Shown: positions 35,485 to 45,119, counted from the stretch's first letter. The stretch is 64,000 nucleotides of DNA from JBCCFC01 sp965213595 (GCA_965213595.1 CBDBZO010000006.1:3100001-3164000), one strand, 5' to 3'. Made by a program: numbers and translations. Notes: generated by a model from the letters alone, not told the origin.

Positions 35485-36228
35485 TCATAATTTGGATTGC
35501 TCTGTCGCCACACGCACAAAGTGAATGCCCATCAGCATAGCGCCCAGCATCAGCAGGATGAAGAGCAGCATGGCCGGATCGTCGACGCCGTGTGGGCCAA
35601 AATCGCGGATGTACGGCACAACGAGCATAGCTGTTACACTGCACAGAACGCCGCTCAGCAGCAGGATCCATTTTCTCCACGCTCTGCTTCCACGCGTCGG
35701 CGCAGAGGGGGCGGCAGTTGAGAACGAGCGGGTATAGCGAGCGAGGAAGCCGTCTCCGCTCAAGGTGTCACCAGCGTTGGCGGAGAGCAGCGCACCCTGA
35801 ATCACAATATAGAAGGCCGATGGGTTCACCACGCCAGCCAGCACAAAGTTCAGATTCATGAAGAGGCCGCCCAACAGACCCAAATTCGTCAACGTGCCCG
35901 TTAGAATGGCCGCGCCAGCCAGCAGTTCGCCAATCAACACAATCCAGCTGAGGATGAACGCGTTGGGCTCAAAGAGTTGGGTGATCAGCGTCTCGTAAAA
36001 GGGGAAATAGACGGCATCGACAGCCAACTGCATCTGGAAAAAGGCTGCTAATTCCCCGCCCGTTCTCCACAGCGGATCAATCGCTTTTTCGACGCCCGCG
36101 CGCAGCCAGCCCAGCCCGATGAACAGGCGCAGCGGCAGTAGAAAGGCGTTTGCCTTGAGCAATTCGGCTTCCAAATATGCCCAGAGCGGCAGTCGATAGG
36201 AAGCGCGCGTGTGTTGTAGTTGTGTCAT
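35485..36228 (-). CDS. DoxX/DoxD-like membrane protein
   Basis: 247 residues from ATG 36228, with AGGAACC just upstream; the longer frame to 36315 lacks a ribosome site. Several membrane helices are visible: LFIGLGWLRAGVEKAI, LSWIVLIGELLAGAAIL, LGLLGGLFMNLNFVLAG, ILLLSGVLCSVTAML and MLLFILLMLGAMLMGIHF. The LRAGVEK-type first helix and GELLAG motif fit the DoxX/TQO-DoxD family, linked to quinone/thiosulfate redox and oxidative-stress membrane complexes. A remnant of a second copy of its 3' end lies at 47547-47640. The secreted peroxidase gene is next upstream, 240 bp away. Confidence 0.78.
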   Translation of the reverse strand: MTQLQHTRASYRLPLWAYLEAELLKANAFLLPLRLFIGLGWLRAGVEKAIDPLWRTGGELAAFFQMQLAVDAVYFPFYETLITQLFEPNAFILSWIVLIGELLAGAAILTGTLTNLGLLGGLFMNLNFVLAGVVNPSAFYIVIQGALLSANAGDTLSGDGFLARYTRSFSTAAPSAPTRGSRAWRKWILLLSGVLCSVTAMLVVPYIRDFGPHGVDDPAMLLFILLMLGAMLMGIHFVRVATEQSKL

Positions 36229-36320
36229 CAATAGGTTCCTCAAAGAATGGCGATTCAATAGCTCACTGATTGCAGGTGACGGTCGCTGCCGCTTTGCGGG
36301 CAGCGCGACCGTCATCCCAT

Positions 36321-36457
36321 CTAGCAGTTTGTCGGGGTAAAAATTTTCAGCCCGATTACAGCCTCAATTCGGGCTGTTTTGGCCCATTTCGGGCATAAAA
36401 CAAGGCCGTTTAGGGGGTGTTTACCCCTTGGAACCGTTCTATCCGACAGCCTGCTAG
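36321..36457. mobile_element. Possible MITE of 137 bp
   Basis: Terminal inverted repeats CTAGCAGTTTGTCGG (36321-36335) and CCGACAGCCTGCTAG (36443-36457) match with two differences. The inner pair GGGGTAAA/TTTACCCC extends the hairpin. No coding capacity. The CTAG ends resemble those of the IS630 element, but the parent element is not in the window. Confidence 0.5.
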
Positions 36458-36469
36458 CTTATCGAATGG

Positions 36470-38419
36470 TCACTCCTGCACGATGAAGACGTTGGCTGGT
36501 ACCTCCTCTGGCGCAAAGTCACCGTTGTTGACAATCACCTCGGCCAGGGTCTGCCGATAGTCGATGTCGTAGCGGCGCTGAATGGTCGTCAACACCGGGT
36601 CGTTTAGGTAAAAGTAGCGGTCGCCGTCGCGCAGTGCGCTGAACTGCGTTTCCCACATCGCCAGCTGCAATTCGCCAAACTCCGTGCCGTCCACGTGCGC
36701 TTCCGCCATCATGCCCGTAAACGGATCGAGCGCATCGACCGAACCGTAAATCGCCTGGAGCCGCGCCGCCAGGGTTGTCCGCCGCTCCATCCGCACGGGC
36801 AGCGCCCCCGCATCGACTTGGGCTTGCGTCAGCACGTTGCCGTCCACATCGTAGAAGGCCATGACGTCCAGAATCGCGGGGTCGTTGAGCGGATCCGCCG
36901 TGTCGATGGCCGGATCATCGGGGAAGGAGTCGGTCGCTTCGCCAGTGATTTCGGTGAAGGTGCTGAGCGGCGGCAAGCCGTAGGCAACGCGCAGATCGTT
37001 GTAATTCGGAATTCCGTGATCATACACGCGCATCAGGTCCAGCGCGCCCAGGTCGTTGACCACGCTGAAGCAGTCGGGCAGATCTACGCCATCCAGGCAG
37101 GCCGCGGGATTTTCCGCATCGGGCGAGGGGACTTGGAAGAGCACGCTGCGCAGCTGATCGTCGATTGTTTCTTCGTTGGCGTATTGCGCTTCGGAGGCCA
37201 GGCCGAGCAGCACGGCGTCGAGGCCAATTTGCTTGAGCAGCTCTGGCTGACCAAACGCGATGTTGAGCGGAATCGCAAACTCCACCTCGTCGCCCTCGAT
37301 GGCGACTTCAACGCCCTTTGCCTGCAACTCGGTCAGCTCCGTGTCGGTGTAGTCGGAGAGCGCGGCCGCCATCTCGAACTCGCCGTGAATCATCGAATGG
37401 GCGCGATAGCCGACGGTGGCGAACTCGTTGGTCACGCTGGCGTCGACGGTCGGGTCGTAGCCGCTGTAGGCCTCTAGCTCAATGCCAAAGGCGGGGAGGA
37501 ATTCCTCGTAGGTGATGTACTGCTGGGTTGCCCCCACAACGCGGCGGGCAATCGCAAACTCAACCTCTTCGGGCATGTCGTCCGGCAGCAGCGACACGAT
37601 GCGATTGTGCTCGCGCACAAAGAGCGTCTGCACCGCGGTGAGGCCGAGATTTTCGTTGGCGCGCTGGTCGCCAGCGACGACGGCTGCGGTGGGATCGAGC
37701 CGCTGCGTACCAAACAGGTCCATGGCGGGGGCTAGGCTGGCATCGCCACGGGCGAAGAGGGTGGGCAGGTAGCCGTCTTCTGTGGTGAGCAGCGCGGCCG
37801 CGTTGTTGCTTGGGTCGCCGTCCAGCGGGCCCACCCGCAGCCAGTCGAGCCGCTCGTCCGTACCGCCGTAGACCGCAAACCCATCGATGTACGAGCTGCT
37901 GGTGTTGATCTGCTCGCGCGGCGAGGTGACCCCCGTGTCGGGCGCAGCCGCCGAACGCGTAGAGGCGATCACGCCCGTGTCGTTTTCAAACTGCTCCAGC
38001 GGATCCGTCGTATCAAACGGAATCACCACCGGCTCGTCGCCCTCCTGGCGCAGGCTAAAGGTGTGGTCGATAAACTGGCCCCACACAAAGCCCCAGTGCG
38101 TTACCCCGTTTTCGGAGAAGATATTCTCCGCGTTGTCGTTGTAAATCCGGTTGCTGATAAAGCGAGGGCTGGGGCCGCTCTCCATCGCATCGAATTCATC
38201 AGCATACGCGGCCTCGGCGACGCGCGTGAAGGCGGTTCCGGCCATCCCTTGCTGTGGGTTTAGCAAGTTGTTATTGCTGCCGTCCAGCGTGCGGTCGCGC
38301 AGGAAGAGGCGATAGGCGCCCCGGTTGCGCCCCTGCTGCGGATTGGCTGCTGCAATTGACCCGACAGCACCGGTCAGCACAATGCCGACCATGATTAGGT
38401 GTTTCCATCTCTGTTTCAT
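36470..38419 (-). CDS. Secreted animal-type haem peroxidase
   Basis: 649 residues from ATG 38419, where AAAGGAC and a signal peptide (KHLIMVGIVLTGAVGSIAAA) agree. Matches the animal haem peroxidase (peroxinectin/cyclooxygenase-like) family. Distal His119 lies in GQFIDHTFSL, Arg269-Glu270 in LFVREHNRI, and the proximal His341 in GYRAHSMIHGEF. Such enzymes use H2O2 to oxidise halides or organic molecules; bacterial members are secreted and often of unknown target. The 57 codons upstream in frame come from intergenic DNA. It is close to a DoxX-type gene and redox enzymes, consistent with an oxidative role. Confidence 0.9.
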   Translation of the reverse strand: MKQRWKHLIMVGIVLTGAVGSIAAANPQQGRNRGAYRLFLRDRTLDGSNNNLLNPQQGMAGTAFTRVAEAAYADEFDAMESGPSPRFISNRIYNDNAENIFSENGVTHWGFVWGQFIDHTFSLRQEGDEPVVIPFDTTDPLEQFENDTGVIASTRSAAAPDTGVTSPREQINTSSSYIDGFAVYGGTDERLDWLRVGPLDGDPSNNAAALLTTEDGYLPTLFARGDASLAPAMDLFGTQRLDPTAAVVAGDQRANENLGLTAVQTLFVREHNRIVSLLPDDMPEEVEFAIARRVVGATQQYITYEEFLPAFGIELEAYSGYDPTVDASVTNEFATVGYRAHSMIHGEFEMAAALSDYTDTELTELQAKGVEVAIEGDEVEFAIPLNIAFGQPELLKQIGLDAVLLGLASEAQYANEETIDDQLRSVLFQVPSPDAENPAACLDGVDLPDCFSVVNDLGALDLMRVYDHGIPNYNDLRVAYGLPPLSTFTEITGEATDSFPDDPAIDTADPLNDPAILDVMAFYDVDGNVLTQAQVDAGALPVRMERRTTLAARLQAIYGSVDALDPFTGMMAEAHVDGTEFGELQLAMWETQFSALRDGDRYFYLNDPVLTTIQRRYDIDYRQTLAEVIVNNGDFAPEEVPANVFIVQE

Positions 38420-38491
38420 CACTTTGTCCTTTGCTAGACGAGTGTTGCGTGTGTCGCGGCCAACGTATAGACGCGTGCAACACCCATGCTT

Positions 38492-38585
38492 CCAGTAGTC
38501 GAGTGACGTGGAACGTACGACCCACGTCGTCGATAGGGTAGCGCGCAGTTGTGACACAATTGTGGCGAGGAGATGTAGATATTTT
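38492..38585. repeat. Segment duplicated at 39851-39944
   Basis: The upstream region of the peroxidase gene shares about 75% identity over 85-90 bp with 39851-39944 (for example TTGTGACACAATTGTGGCGA versus TTGTGACAGAATTGTAGCGA). On the minus strand both translate similarly (NCVTTARYPIDDVGRTFHVT versus NSVTTSRYPAGDIGHTARVT), so this looks like a decayed coding segment rather than a shared promoter. Confidence 0.5.
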
Positions 38586-38750
38586 GGCAAAGCGCTGATT
38601 ATTCAGGGTTTTGTACAACCTCGAACTACATCTGAAGTTGTTGAAGGAGTGATCAACGCGCTAAACTGCCTGTTGGATTGTATTGTGTCAGCAGAGGGGT
38701 GGTAAATCTGGAAATTGTTTTAGAGAACGAGAAGAGTACAGGAGAAATAG

Positions 38751-39602
38751 ATGAACATAGCAATCACTGCTGCAAGCGGGCAGTTGGGCACAGAGATCGT
38801 CAAGGCAACTCTCGCTTTGCGCCCAAGAGAAAATGTGATCGGATTGGCGCGGACGCCAGAGAAAGCGCAGCATCTGGGGATTGAAGTCCGCCCTGGCGAC
38901 TACAATGCCAAAGACGTGCTAGAAAAATCGTTGCAATCTGTGGAGACGCTCCTGTTGGTCTCCGGGGTGGATGCGCCGGAAAAGCGCATTGAGCAGCACC
39001 GCAACGTAATCGAGGCAGCGCAGAACGCTGGCGTCAGAAAGATCGTCTACACCAGCGTTCAGGGGGCGGAAGAAGAGACTGCCTTTTCGCCCGTCGTCCA
39101 AAGCAATCGACAGACGGAAGAGGATGTTCGCCGCAGCGGGTTGGAATGGGTGATCGGGCGCAATGGGATTTATATCGAGCCAGATGTTGAGTACATCGAA
39201 GAGTATAAAAAAGTTGGTGAAATCTCGAATTGCGCTGGTGATGGCCGATGCGGCTACACCACGCGCCCGGAGCTAGGGTATGCCTACGCGCGTATGCTCA
39301 CCCAAGAGAAGCACAATGGCCACACCTACAATTTGCACGGCGAAGCGATCACCCAATACCAACTTGCGGACTATCTCAACAGTGCGTTTGGTACAAATTT
39401 GAGCTATACCCCTGTGACGGTAGAGGAATATCGCAAAGAGCGCATCGCCGAATTGGGGGAATTCATGGGCACCGTGATCGCCGGAATTTATCAGGGCATT
39501 CGAGAAGGGAAGGCGGATAATCCCAGCCACTATCACGAGGCAGCTGGGAGGAATCATGTAAGCTGGCCGACCTACTTTGCAAGCGTTGAATCAGATGCAT
39601 AA
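38751..39602 (+). CDS. NmrA-like NAD(P)-binding oxidoreductase (QorB type)
   Basis: 283 residues, an atypical short-chain dehydrogenase. The N-terminal NAD(P) site is ITAASGQLGTEIVKA. VRKIVYTSVQGA and SGLEWVIGRNGIYIEP resemble the QorB/YtfG quinone oxidoreductase 2 group, which reduces quinones with NADPH. The catalytic Tyr-Lys pair of classical SDRs is absent, as usual for the group. AGGAG lies before the ATG. Its neighbours are other redox enzymes. It diverges from the peroxidase gene. Confidence 0.85.
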   Translation: MNIAITAASGQLGTEIVKATLALRPRENVIGLARTPEKAQHLGIEVRPGDYNAKDVLEKSLQSVETLLLVSGVDAPEKRIEQHRNVIEAAQNAGVRKIVYTSVQGAEEETAFSPVVQSNRQTEEDVRRSGLEWVIGRNGIYIEPDVEYIEEYKKVGEISNCAGDGRCGYTTRPELGYAYARMLTQEKHNGHTYNLHGEAITQYQLADYLNSAFGTNLSYTPVTVEEYRKERIAELGEFMGTVIAGIYQGIREGKADNPSHYHEAAGRNHVSWPTYFASVESDA

Positions 39603-39638
39603 CGACAGCATCAAGCAACATTCGTCCAATTTAGCAGA

Positions 39639-39942
39639 TCATTCTCCAATTTCTATGGACCTAATTAACATTAAAAACGCTTTGATCGCTCGATCTAGCA
39701 CCACATTTGGCTGACTGTTTCTCGATTGAACCTTTAACCCCTGCCGAAAGATCATATACAGCTCTGTCAAATCATCGGCATCAATACCATCGATGACCCT
39801 TCCCCTCTGGACATACGCCGAATTTGTGCCGTGCGCAACGGCTTGCAGTGACAGTAGGCGAGTGACACGGGCGGTATGCCCAATGTCACCCGCAGGATAG
39901 CGTGATGTTGTGACAGAATTGTAGCGAGGAGGGGCAATATTT
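39639..39942 (-). pseudogene. Decayed gene remnant of unknown family
   Basis: About 100 codons stay open on the minus strand without a usable start: NSVTTSRYPAGDIGHTARVT near 39920, VAHGTNSAYVQRGRVIDGID in the middle and a stop TGA at 39639-39641. In-frame TAA precedes it. The first 30 codons are similar to the minus-strand translation of 38492-38585. I do not recognise the family. Confidence 0.4.
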
Positions 39943-39998
39943 TAACAGAAGAAGAGGGATTGGGGTCGCGGAAGGTATCCTCCGCTGTTCATTTCAGC

Positions 39999-40835
39999 TT
40001 ATTGCGGTATGGTCATCGCACCAATCTGATCCAGGAACTCCTGCTGCGACATTGAGTTCTTCATCCCCATCAGCATCTGCGCATCGGCCCCGGCAACTTG
40101 GTGAGTCGGCGTCTCGGTGGTGGCAGTGGCGTAAATCAGGTCAGCCACATCCTGCGGGTTGGCTTCTTGGCCACTCTGTTGACGCATTTGAGCTGCCACC
40201 GCATCCAAATGATCGGATAGCTTCCGCGCATGGCCCTGTACGTCGGTATCGCCATTCTCCAGATTGTTGTCTGTGTTGGCCGAGAAGTTGGTGCCAAACG
40301 CGCCCGGTGCAATGGTCTTGACGTGAATGTTCAGCGGTTTGTATTCAAAGGCCATCGCCTCAGAAAGCCCCTCCACTGCAAATTTGGTCGAGGAGTAGAC
40401 CGATGTGAGAGCCAAACCAAAGATGCCCGCCATGGATGTGACGTTGATAATAGTGCCACCCTTTTGCTGCCGCATGATGGGCAGCACGGCCCGCGTCACC
40501 CGCATCAAGCCAAAGACATTGGTCTCGTACATCGCATAGATGCTCTCCTCGGTAAATTGCTCAAAGAGCGCGCGCCCGCCATAGCCTGCGTTGTTGACCA
40601 GCACGTCAATCGTGCCAAAGTCGGCCATGCTTTGGGCAACTGCGGCGTCAACGCTCCCCTGATCGGTCACGTCCAGCTTGGTGACGAGAACATTCTCCAA
40701 CTCGATGAGTTCGGTCTCCTTCTCCGGTGAGCGCATCGTCGCCACCACGTTCCACCCTTCGTATTGGAATTTTTTGGCGGCAAGTTTGCCAAAGCCAGAA
40801 CTGCATCCAGTGATTAAAACGGTTTTGTTGCTCAT
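39999..40835 (-). CDS. Classical SDR oxidoreductase
   Basis: 278 residues with all classical short-chain dehydrogenase marks: TGCSSGFG (NAD(P) site), NNAGYG, Ser in NVTSMAG and YSSTK (Y-x-x-x-K). NADPH use is likely from the Arg in the second strand (ATMRSPEK). It oxidises or reduces an unknown alcohol or ketone. Ends with EFLDQIGAMTIPQ. It lies 98 bp after another SDR in the same direction, with a 'CACGAAGCGCAC' repeat between them; perhaps co-transcribed. Confidence 0.88.
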   Translation of the reverse strand: MSNKTVLITGCSSGFGKLAAKKFQYEGWNVVATMRSPEKETELIELENVLVTKLDVTDQGSVDAAVAQSMADFGTIDVLVNNAGYGGRALFEQFTEESIYAMYETNVFGLMRVTRAVLPIMRQQKGGTIINVTSMAGIFGLALTSVYSSTKFAVEGLSEAMAFEYKPLNIHVKTIAPGAFGTNFSANTDNNLENGDTDVQGHARKLSDHLDAVAAQMRQQSGQEANPQDVADLIYATATTETPTHQVAGADAQMLMGMKNSMSQQEFLDQIGAMTIPQ

Positions 40836-40933
40836 GCAGAATCTCCCATGATGTATTCACGAAGCGCACAAAGTCTTCGCGCAACTTCGTGTTCTTTGTG
40901 GACATATTTGACTTGTTAGTAAGAAGCAATAGC

Positions 40934-41860
40934 CTAAAGGTATGAAACGCCCGTCAACTCCTCTGACCGCTCCCAGAAGCGCGTGCGCAGCGCACCGTCA
41001 TTCACCGCATCATTCACCTTCTGCTTGGCAGGATAGCCACGGATGCGAAACGTCTTCGGCCCATAAAAGACGCCACCTTTTGCCTCTGGTGCGGTCGAGG
41101 CATAAAGCTGCGGCAGCACGCCCATCTCCACATCCTGCGCGATGAGCGAACCAAACGTCGAATAGAGCAAGCGCTCCATCAGCGGTGCGCCCGACTGATC
41201 AAGGCTGTTGGCCTGCAGGTTGGTCATCACCAGACCGGGGTGCGACGAATTGGCAATGGTATCGTGTCCGGCGGCCTTGAGTCGCCTGTCCAACTCTGTC
41301 GCAAAAACGGCGTTCGCCAGCTTACTCTGACCGTAGGCGTCCCAGCGGCCATATTTCTCTTTTCCCATCAGATCATCAAAGCTGATTTCACCCCGAAAGG
41401 CGGCGCTACTGGACGTGCTGTGGATACGTGAACCGGGTGTACTGGTGACCACGTCGAGCAGAAGCCCGGTCAGCGCAAAGTGCGCCAGATGGTTGACGCC
41501 AAGCTGCATCTCGAAGCCGTCTTCAGTTTCGGCGCGCGGAATCGCCATCACGCCTGCGTTGTTGAGCAGGAGGTCGAGCCGATCATATTTCGCCTTGAAG
41601 GCATCGGCAAACGCACGCACCGAAGCGAGGCTGGCGTTGTCCAGTTCCATTAAGTCAAGCTGTGCATCTGGCACGGCGGCCAACACCTCAGCCCTGGCCG
41701 CTTCTGCCTTGCTCATGTTGCGGCACGCCATTACCACGGTTGCGCCCTGCGCGGCAATGCGCTTCGTCGATTCCAGCCCCAATCCGCTATTGGCGCCGGT
41801 GATGACAACGACTCTGTCGGTCAGATCGGGGATATCGTTTGCTGTCCATTTCTGGCTCAT
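40934..41860 (-). CDS. SDR oxidoreductase, retinol dehydrogenase-like
   Basis: 308 residues. TGANSGLGLESTKRIA, NNAGVM, a Ser-rich strand (HSTSSSAAFRG) and YGQSKLAN identify an NADP-dependent SDR of the retinol-dehydrogenase/protochlorophyllide-reductase-like group common in bacteria. The substrate is unknown. GGAG-like sequence (CAGGAGAACTGAAG) precedes the ATG. It is divergent from the AraC regulator gene (238 bp gap), which may control it. Confidence 0.88.
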   Translation of the reverse strand: MSQKWTANDIPDLTDRVVVITGANSGLGLESTKRIAAQGATVVMACRNMSKAEAARAEVLAAVPDAQLDLMELDNASLASVRAFADAFKAKYDRLDLLLNNAGVMAIPRAETEDGFEMQLGVNHLAHFALTGLLLDVVTSTPGSRIHSTSSSAAFRGEISFDDLMGKEKYGRWDAYGQSKLANAVFATELDRRLKAAGHDTIANSSHPGLVMTNLQANSLDQSGAPLMERLLYSTFGSLIAQDVEMGVLPQLYASTAPEAKGGVFYGPKTFRIRGYPAKQKVNDAVNDGALRTRFWERSEELTGVSYL

Positions 41861-42012
41861 CTTCAGTTCTCCTGATTATCTTGTCTGATGCTCTGTAGAT
41901 TGGCGCGGTTGCCCGCCATGTAGCATGAGCCAGTATAGTATGAGCCACTGTAAAAATGAATACATAAAACTCCACGATGCTTGCACAATCCTCTACGTGT
42001 CGGGAGATTTGG

Positions 42013-42040
42013 TTGACTTTGCGCCAAAGGTTGTTATACT
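42013..42040 (+). promoter_or_regulatory. Sigma70-type promoter of the araC-like gene
   Basis: TTGACT (42013-42018) and TATACT (42035-42040) are spaced by 16 bp, 57 bp before the regulator start. Confidence 0.6.
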
Positions 42041-42097
42041 TCGGATAGCCGTGATTATCGAACAGTTTCAGACGGCAGCTTTATCAAGAGGTATGCA

Positions 42098-42985
42098 ATG
42101 ACCATAAGACAAGCAAAAACGGCCGACTACGTTGCCCTATTGGCGCAGCACGCAACCGATGAGGGCATGAATCGCACCGCGCTGGACACTGTCATCACCT
42201 ATCGCGCGTCCGCGCCAGAGCAGTGCAAGAAGATGGTTTACGAACCGATGATTGTATTGGGGGGACAGGGCCAGAAGCAGGGCACGCTGAACGGGCAACG
42301 CTACACGTACAGCGCGGGCAACTTTCTGGCGGTGCTGCTGCCCATGCCGATCGAGGTAGAGCTGATGGAAGCAACGCCGGACAAGCCCTTTCTGGCAACT
42401 TATATTCGGGTTGATTTGCAGCGCATGGCCGCGCTGGCGTTGAAGATTGACCGCGTCGCCAACCAGCCACCAAAACCCGCACCCGTGAAGCCATCCGGTA
42501 TCTTCTCTGCGCCGCTGCACGAGAATCTGCTTGACCCAGCCATTCGCCTGCTGAAGGTGCTGGGCCAGCCGACCGATGCTACACTACTGGGTGATGCCAT
42601 TGTGGACGAGATCTACTATCGCATCCTTTGCGATGAGCAGGGAGGTTCGCTCACCTATCTGTTGCAGCAGCGGGGGCAAATTCAGCGCGTGGCGCGCGCG
42701 GTAGAATACATTCACCAGAATCTGGATGAGCAAGTCTCGGTGGAAAAGTTAGCCAGCTTGGTCAACATGAGCAGCTCGGGCTTTCACAAGAGCTTCAAGG
42801 AAGTCATGCACTCGTCACCACTGCAATATGCCAAATCGATCAAGCTCTTTCACGCGCAGACCTATCTGCATGAAGGGAAAAATGCAAGCGAGGCCGGCCA
42901 TCTAGTCGGCTACAACAGTCCGGCCCAGTTCAGCCGCGAGTTCAAACGCCATTTTGGCGTTTCGCCATCGGCGTTGACAATGTAG
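42098..42985 (+). CDS. AraC-family regulator
   Basis: 295 residues. The N-terminal half matches the AraC_N/cupin-like sensor domain (KMVYEPMIVLGGQGQK, YTYSAGNFLAVLLPMPIE). The C-terminal half has two helix-turn-helix motifs: VSVEKLASLVNMSSSGFHKS and NASEAGHLVGYNSPAQFSRE, ending FGVSPSALTM. Members of this type often control adjacent SDR or aldo-keto reductase genes, and the divergent SDR gene at 40934-41860 is the likely target. The intergenic region (41861-42097) should hold its site, though no dyad was recognised. Confidence 0.9.
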   Translation: MTIRQAKTADYVALLAQHATDEGMNRTALDTVITYRASAPEQCKKMVYEPMIVLGGQGQKQGTLNGQRYTYSAGNFLAVLLPMPIEVELMEATPDKPFLATYIRVDLQRMAALALKIDRVANQPPKPAPVKPSGIFSAPLHENLLDPAIRLLKVLGQPTDATLLGDAIVDEIYYRILCDEQGGSLTYLLQQRGQIQRVARAVEYIHQNLDEQVSVEKLASLVNMSSSGFHKSFKEVMHSSPLQYAKSIKLFHAQTYLHEGKNASEAGHLVGYNSPAQFSREFKRHFGVSPSALTM

Positions 42986-43027
42986 GATTAGTCGCTGGAA
43001 CAGCGTAAAGAGGGGCTGATCGTGTGA

Positions 43028-43987
43028 TTAATCAACGCGGCCTGTTTCACGAAAAGATGAACGCGCCGGGGTATCACCACAGTATGTTGCGTCATCCTGA
43101 TCCCAGTAGGGCGGACTGCCGTAACAACCAACAAAATAGTCAATAAATGTCCTAACTTTAGGCGCCAGCAGCCTTGAACTGGGATAGACAGCCCAGATCG
43201 CGGTATCGGAAATTAACGGGTACTCTTGCAGTATCTGAACCAGCTCTCCCCGCTTCAAGTGTTGATAGACACTCCACGTAGAATTCAGCGCGATGCCTAA
43301 GCCAGCAGCACAGGCATCGCGCATCGCCTCCCCATTATCAGTCCGAAAAGGTCCCGTTGTCTTGATACTCAGACGACCATCGGGTGTATCAAACACCCAA
43401 TTCTCAAGACCGATTAAGTTGACGCATTGATGATTCTGCAAATCATCCGGTGAACTTGGCTCGCCAAATTGTTCCAGGTAGTGGGGCGATGCGCAGATAA
43501 TACGCTTGTCCGGTGCCAGCTTGCGCGCAACCAGGGTTGAATCAGGTAGCTCTGCATTACGAATGGCGATATCAAATCCACCTTCGACTAAATCGACGAT
43601 TGTATCCGTAAACCGAAAATCCAGAGTCAGGTCGGGATAGCGTGCTAAAAAGCGCTTCAATTCGGGCATCAAATGCATGCGGCCAAATGACGCCGGGGCC
43701 GTAACCCGCAACGTTCCTTTGGGCGAGGTGTCCCCCGCGCCAACGGACGCACGTGCGGCTTCAATGCTAGAAAGCACTTCTTCTGCGTGAGGAAGGAAAG
43801 CGACTCCCTCCTCTGTCAATGACACTTTGCGCGTGGTGCGGTGGACCAGTCGAACGCCAAGCTCCGCCTCCAGCTTCTTGACGTACGAGCTTGCCACTGC
43901 GGGCGATAAGCTTAGTTCGCGCCCCGCCCTACTGATGTTATTGGTTGTGGCCAGCCGGACAAAGAGTTTTAGATATTCAATATTCAT
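43028..43987 (-). CDS. LysR-family regulator
   Basis: 319 residues. The N-terminal winged helix-turn-helix reads LFVRLATTNNISRAGRELSL, SPAVASSYVKKLEAELG and LVHRTTRKVSLTEEG. The effector-binding domain follows, with FGRMHLMPELKRFLARYPDL. It resembles the CrgA/AaeR-like group. Divergent from the LLM-class oxidoreductase gene, its likely target; the shared 151-bp spacer is AT-rich with TATAAT at 44057-44062. The last 20 residues after the effector domain are unusual but in frame. Confidence 0.9.
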   Translation of the reverse strand: MNIEYLKLFVRLATTNNISRAGRELSLSPAVASSYVKKLEAELGVRLVHRTTRKVSLTEEGVAFLPHAEEVLSSIEAARASVGAGDTSPKGTLRVTAPASFGRMHLMPELKRFLARYPDLTLDFRFTDTIVDLVEGGFDIAIRNAELPDSTLVARKLAPDKRIICASPHYLEQFGEPSSPDDLQNHQCVNLIGLENWVFDTPDGRLSIKTTGPFRTDNGEAMRDACAAGLGIALNSTWSVYQHLKRGELVQILQEYPLISDTAIWAVYPSSRLLAPKVRTFIDYFVGCYGSPPYWDQDDATYCGDTPARSSFRETGRVD

Positions 43988-44138
43988 CGTGAATTATCAA
44001 CAAAAACTAAAAACTGATTCTTCTCGTAGGCCCATTGTTTTATATTTGTTTATGATTATAATGGACTCAGGTTCTACATTCAAAAGAATGTCCATGCGGG
44101 CGAAAGCCATGAATTGTTAATACTGGACGGTATTCAAT

Positions 44139-45106
44139 ATGCTTACAAAAGTCGATGATAGAGAGTTCCAACCCATCAACCGGGGATATAACGCCGTCTT
44201 CCGCCCGAACCGATTGAGCCTCGGGCTGGTGGTGCCGCTGGAGAGCTATCCAACAGGCCCAGTGCCAGCCATGACCCGACATGTGGAACGCGTCCAGCTG
44301 GCCGAAGAGCTCGGATACTCCGCCGTCTGGCTGCGCGACGTACCGTTCAACGTGCCCTCATTTGGCGATGCTGGTCAAACTTACGACCCGTTCGTCTATC
44401 TGGGTCTGTTGGCGGGCCAGACCGAGCGGATCGCCCTTGGCGTCGCCAGCATCATTCTGCCGCTGCGCCATCCGGCACACGTCGCCAAGGCCGCGGCCAC
44501 TGCGGATGTGCTGTCGGGTGGGCGGCTGCTTCTGGGTGTCGCCTCGGGTGACCGGCCAGAGGAATATCCAGCGCTCAACCAACCTTTCAGCGAGCGAGGC
44601 GCACGCTTCCGCGCGAGCTTTGACTATATCAGGCGCATGGGCGAGGATGCACCGGCGTTTGAAAACAGCTATGGCAGCCCCAATGGCGGTATGGATATGC
44701 TGCCAAACCGGCGTCCGGGAAGCTCCCGCTGCTCATTACGGGCGGCAGCCAGCAAGACCCCGATTGGATTGCGCAGAACGGCGACGGCTGGATGCTCTAC
44801 CCGCGCAACGTCGGCGCGCAGGCGCAAATTATCCGCGATTGGCGGGCGCGGGTCGCGGCTGCGGGGAGGCTCGCCCAGCCTGTCATGCAGCCGCTCTACG
44901 TCGATCTGGTCGGTGATCCGGATGCTCGACCGCAACCGATTCATTTGGGGTTTAGATCGGGTACGCGCAGCCTTCTGGCTTATCTAAAATCGTTGGAAGA
45001 GATCGGCGTGAACCACGTGGCGCTAAACCTGCGCTTTAACCAAGCAGATATTGAGACAACGCTAAAGCGCCTGGCCGGTGAAGTATTGCCAGACTTTACG
45101 GAATAA
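44139..45106 (+). CDS. LLM-class (luciferase-like) oxidoreductase, frameshifted
   Basis: A flavin-dependent monooxygenase of the bacterial luciferase superfamily. The N-terminal frame (LSLGLVVPLESYPTGPVP, LAEELGYSAVWLRDVPFN, RIALGVASIILPLRHP, SGGRLLLGVASGDRPEEY) breaks at 44705-44707. Adding one A to the AAA run would restore LPKPASGKLPLLITGGS and join the frame that ends in LAGEVLPDFTE at 45106. The intended length is about 322 residues. It is divergent from the LysR gene and followed by an SDR gene 13 bp on. Either a homopolymer error or a real null mutation. Confidence 0.85.
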
Positions 45107-45119
45107 AGGAGACAACACA

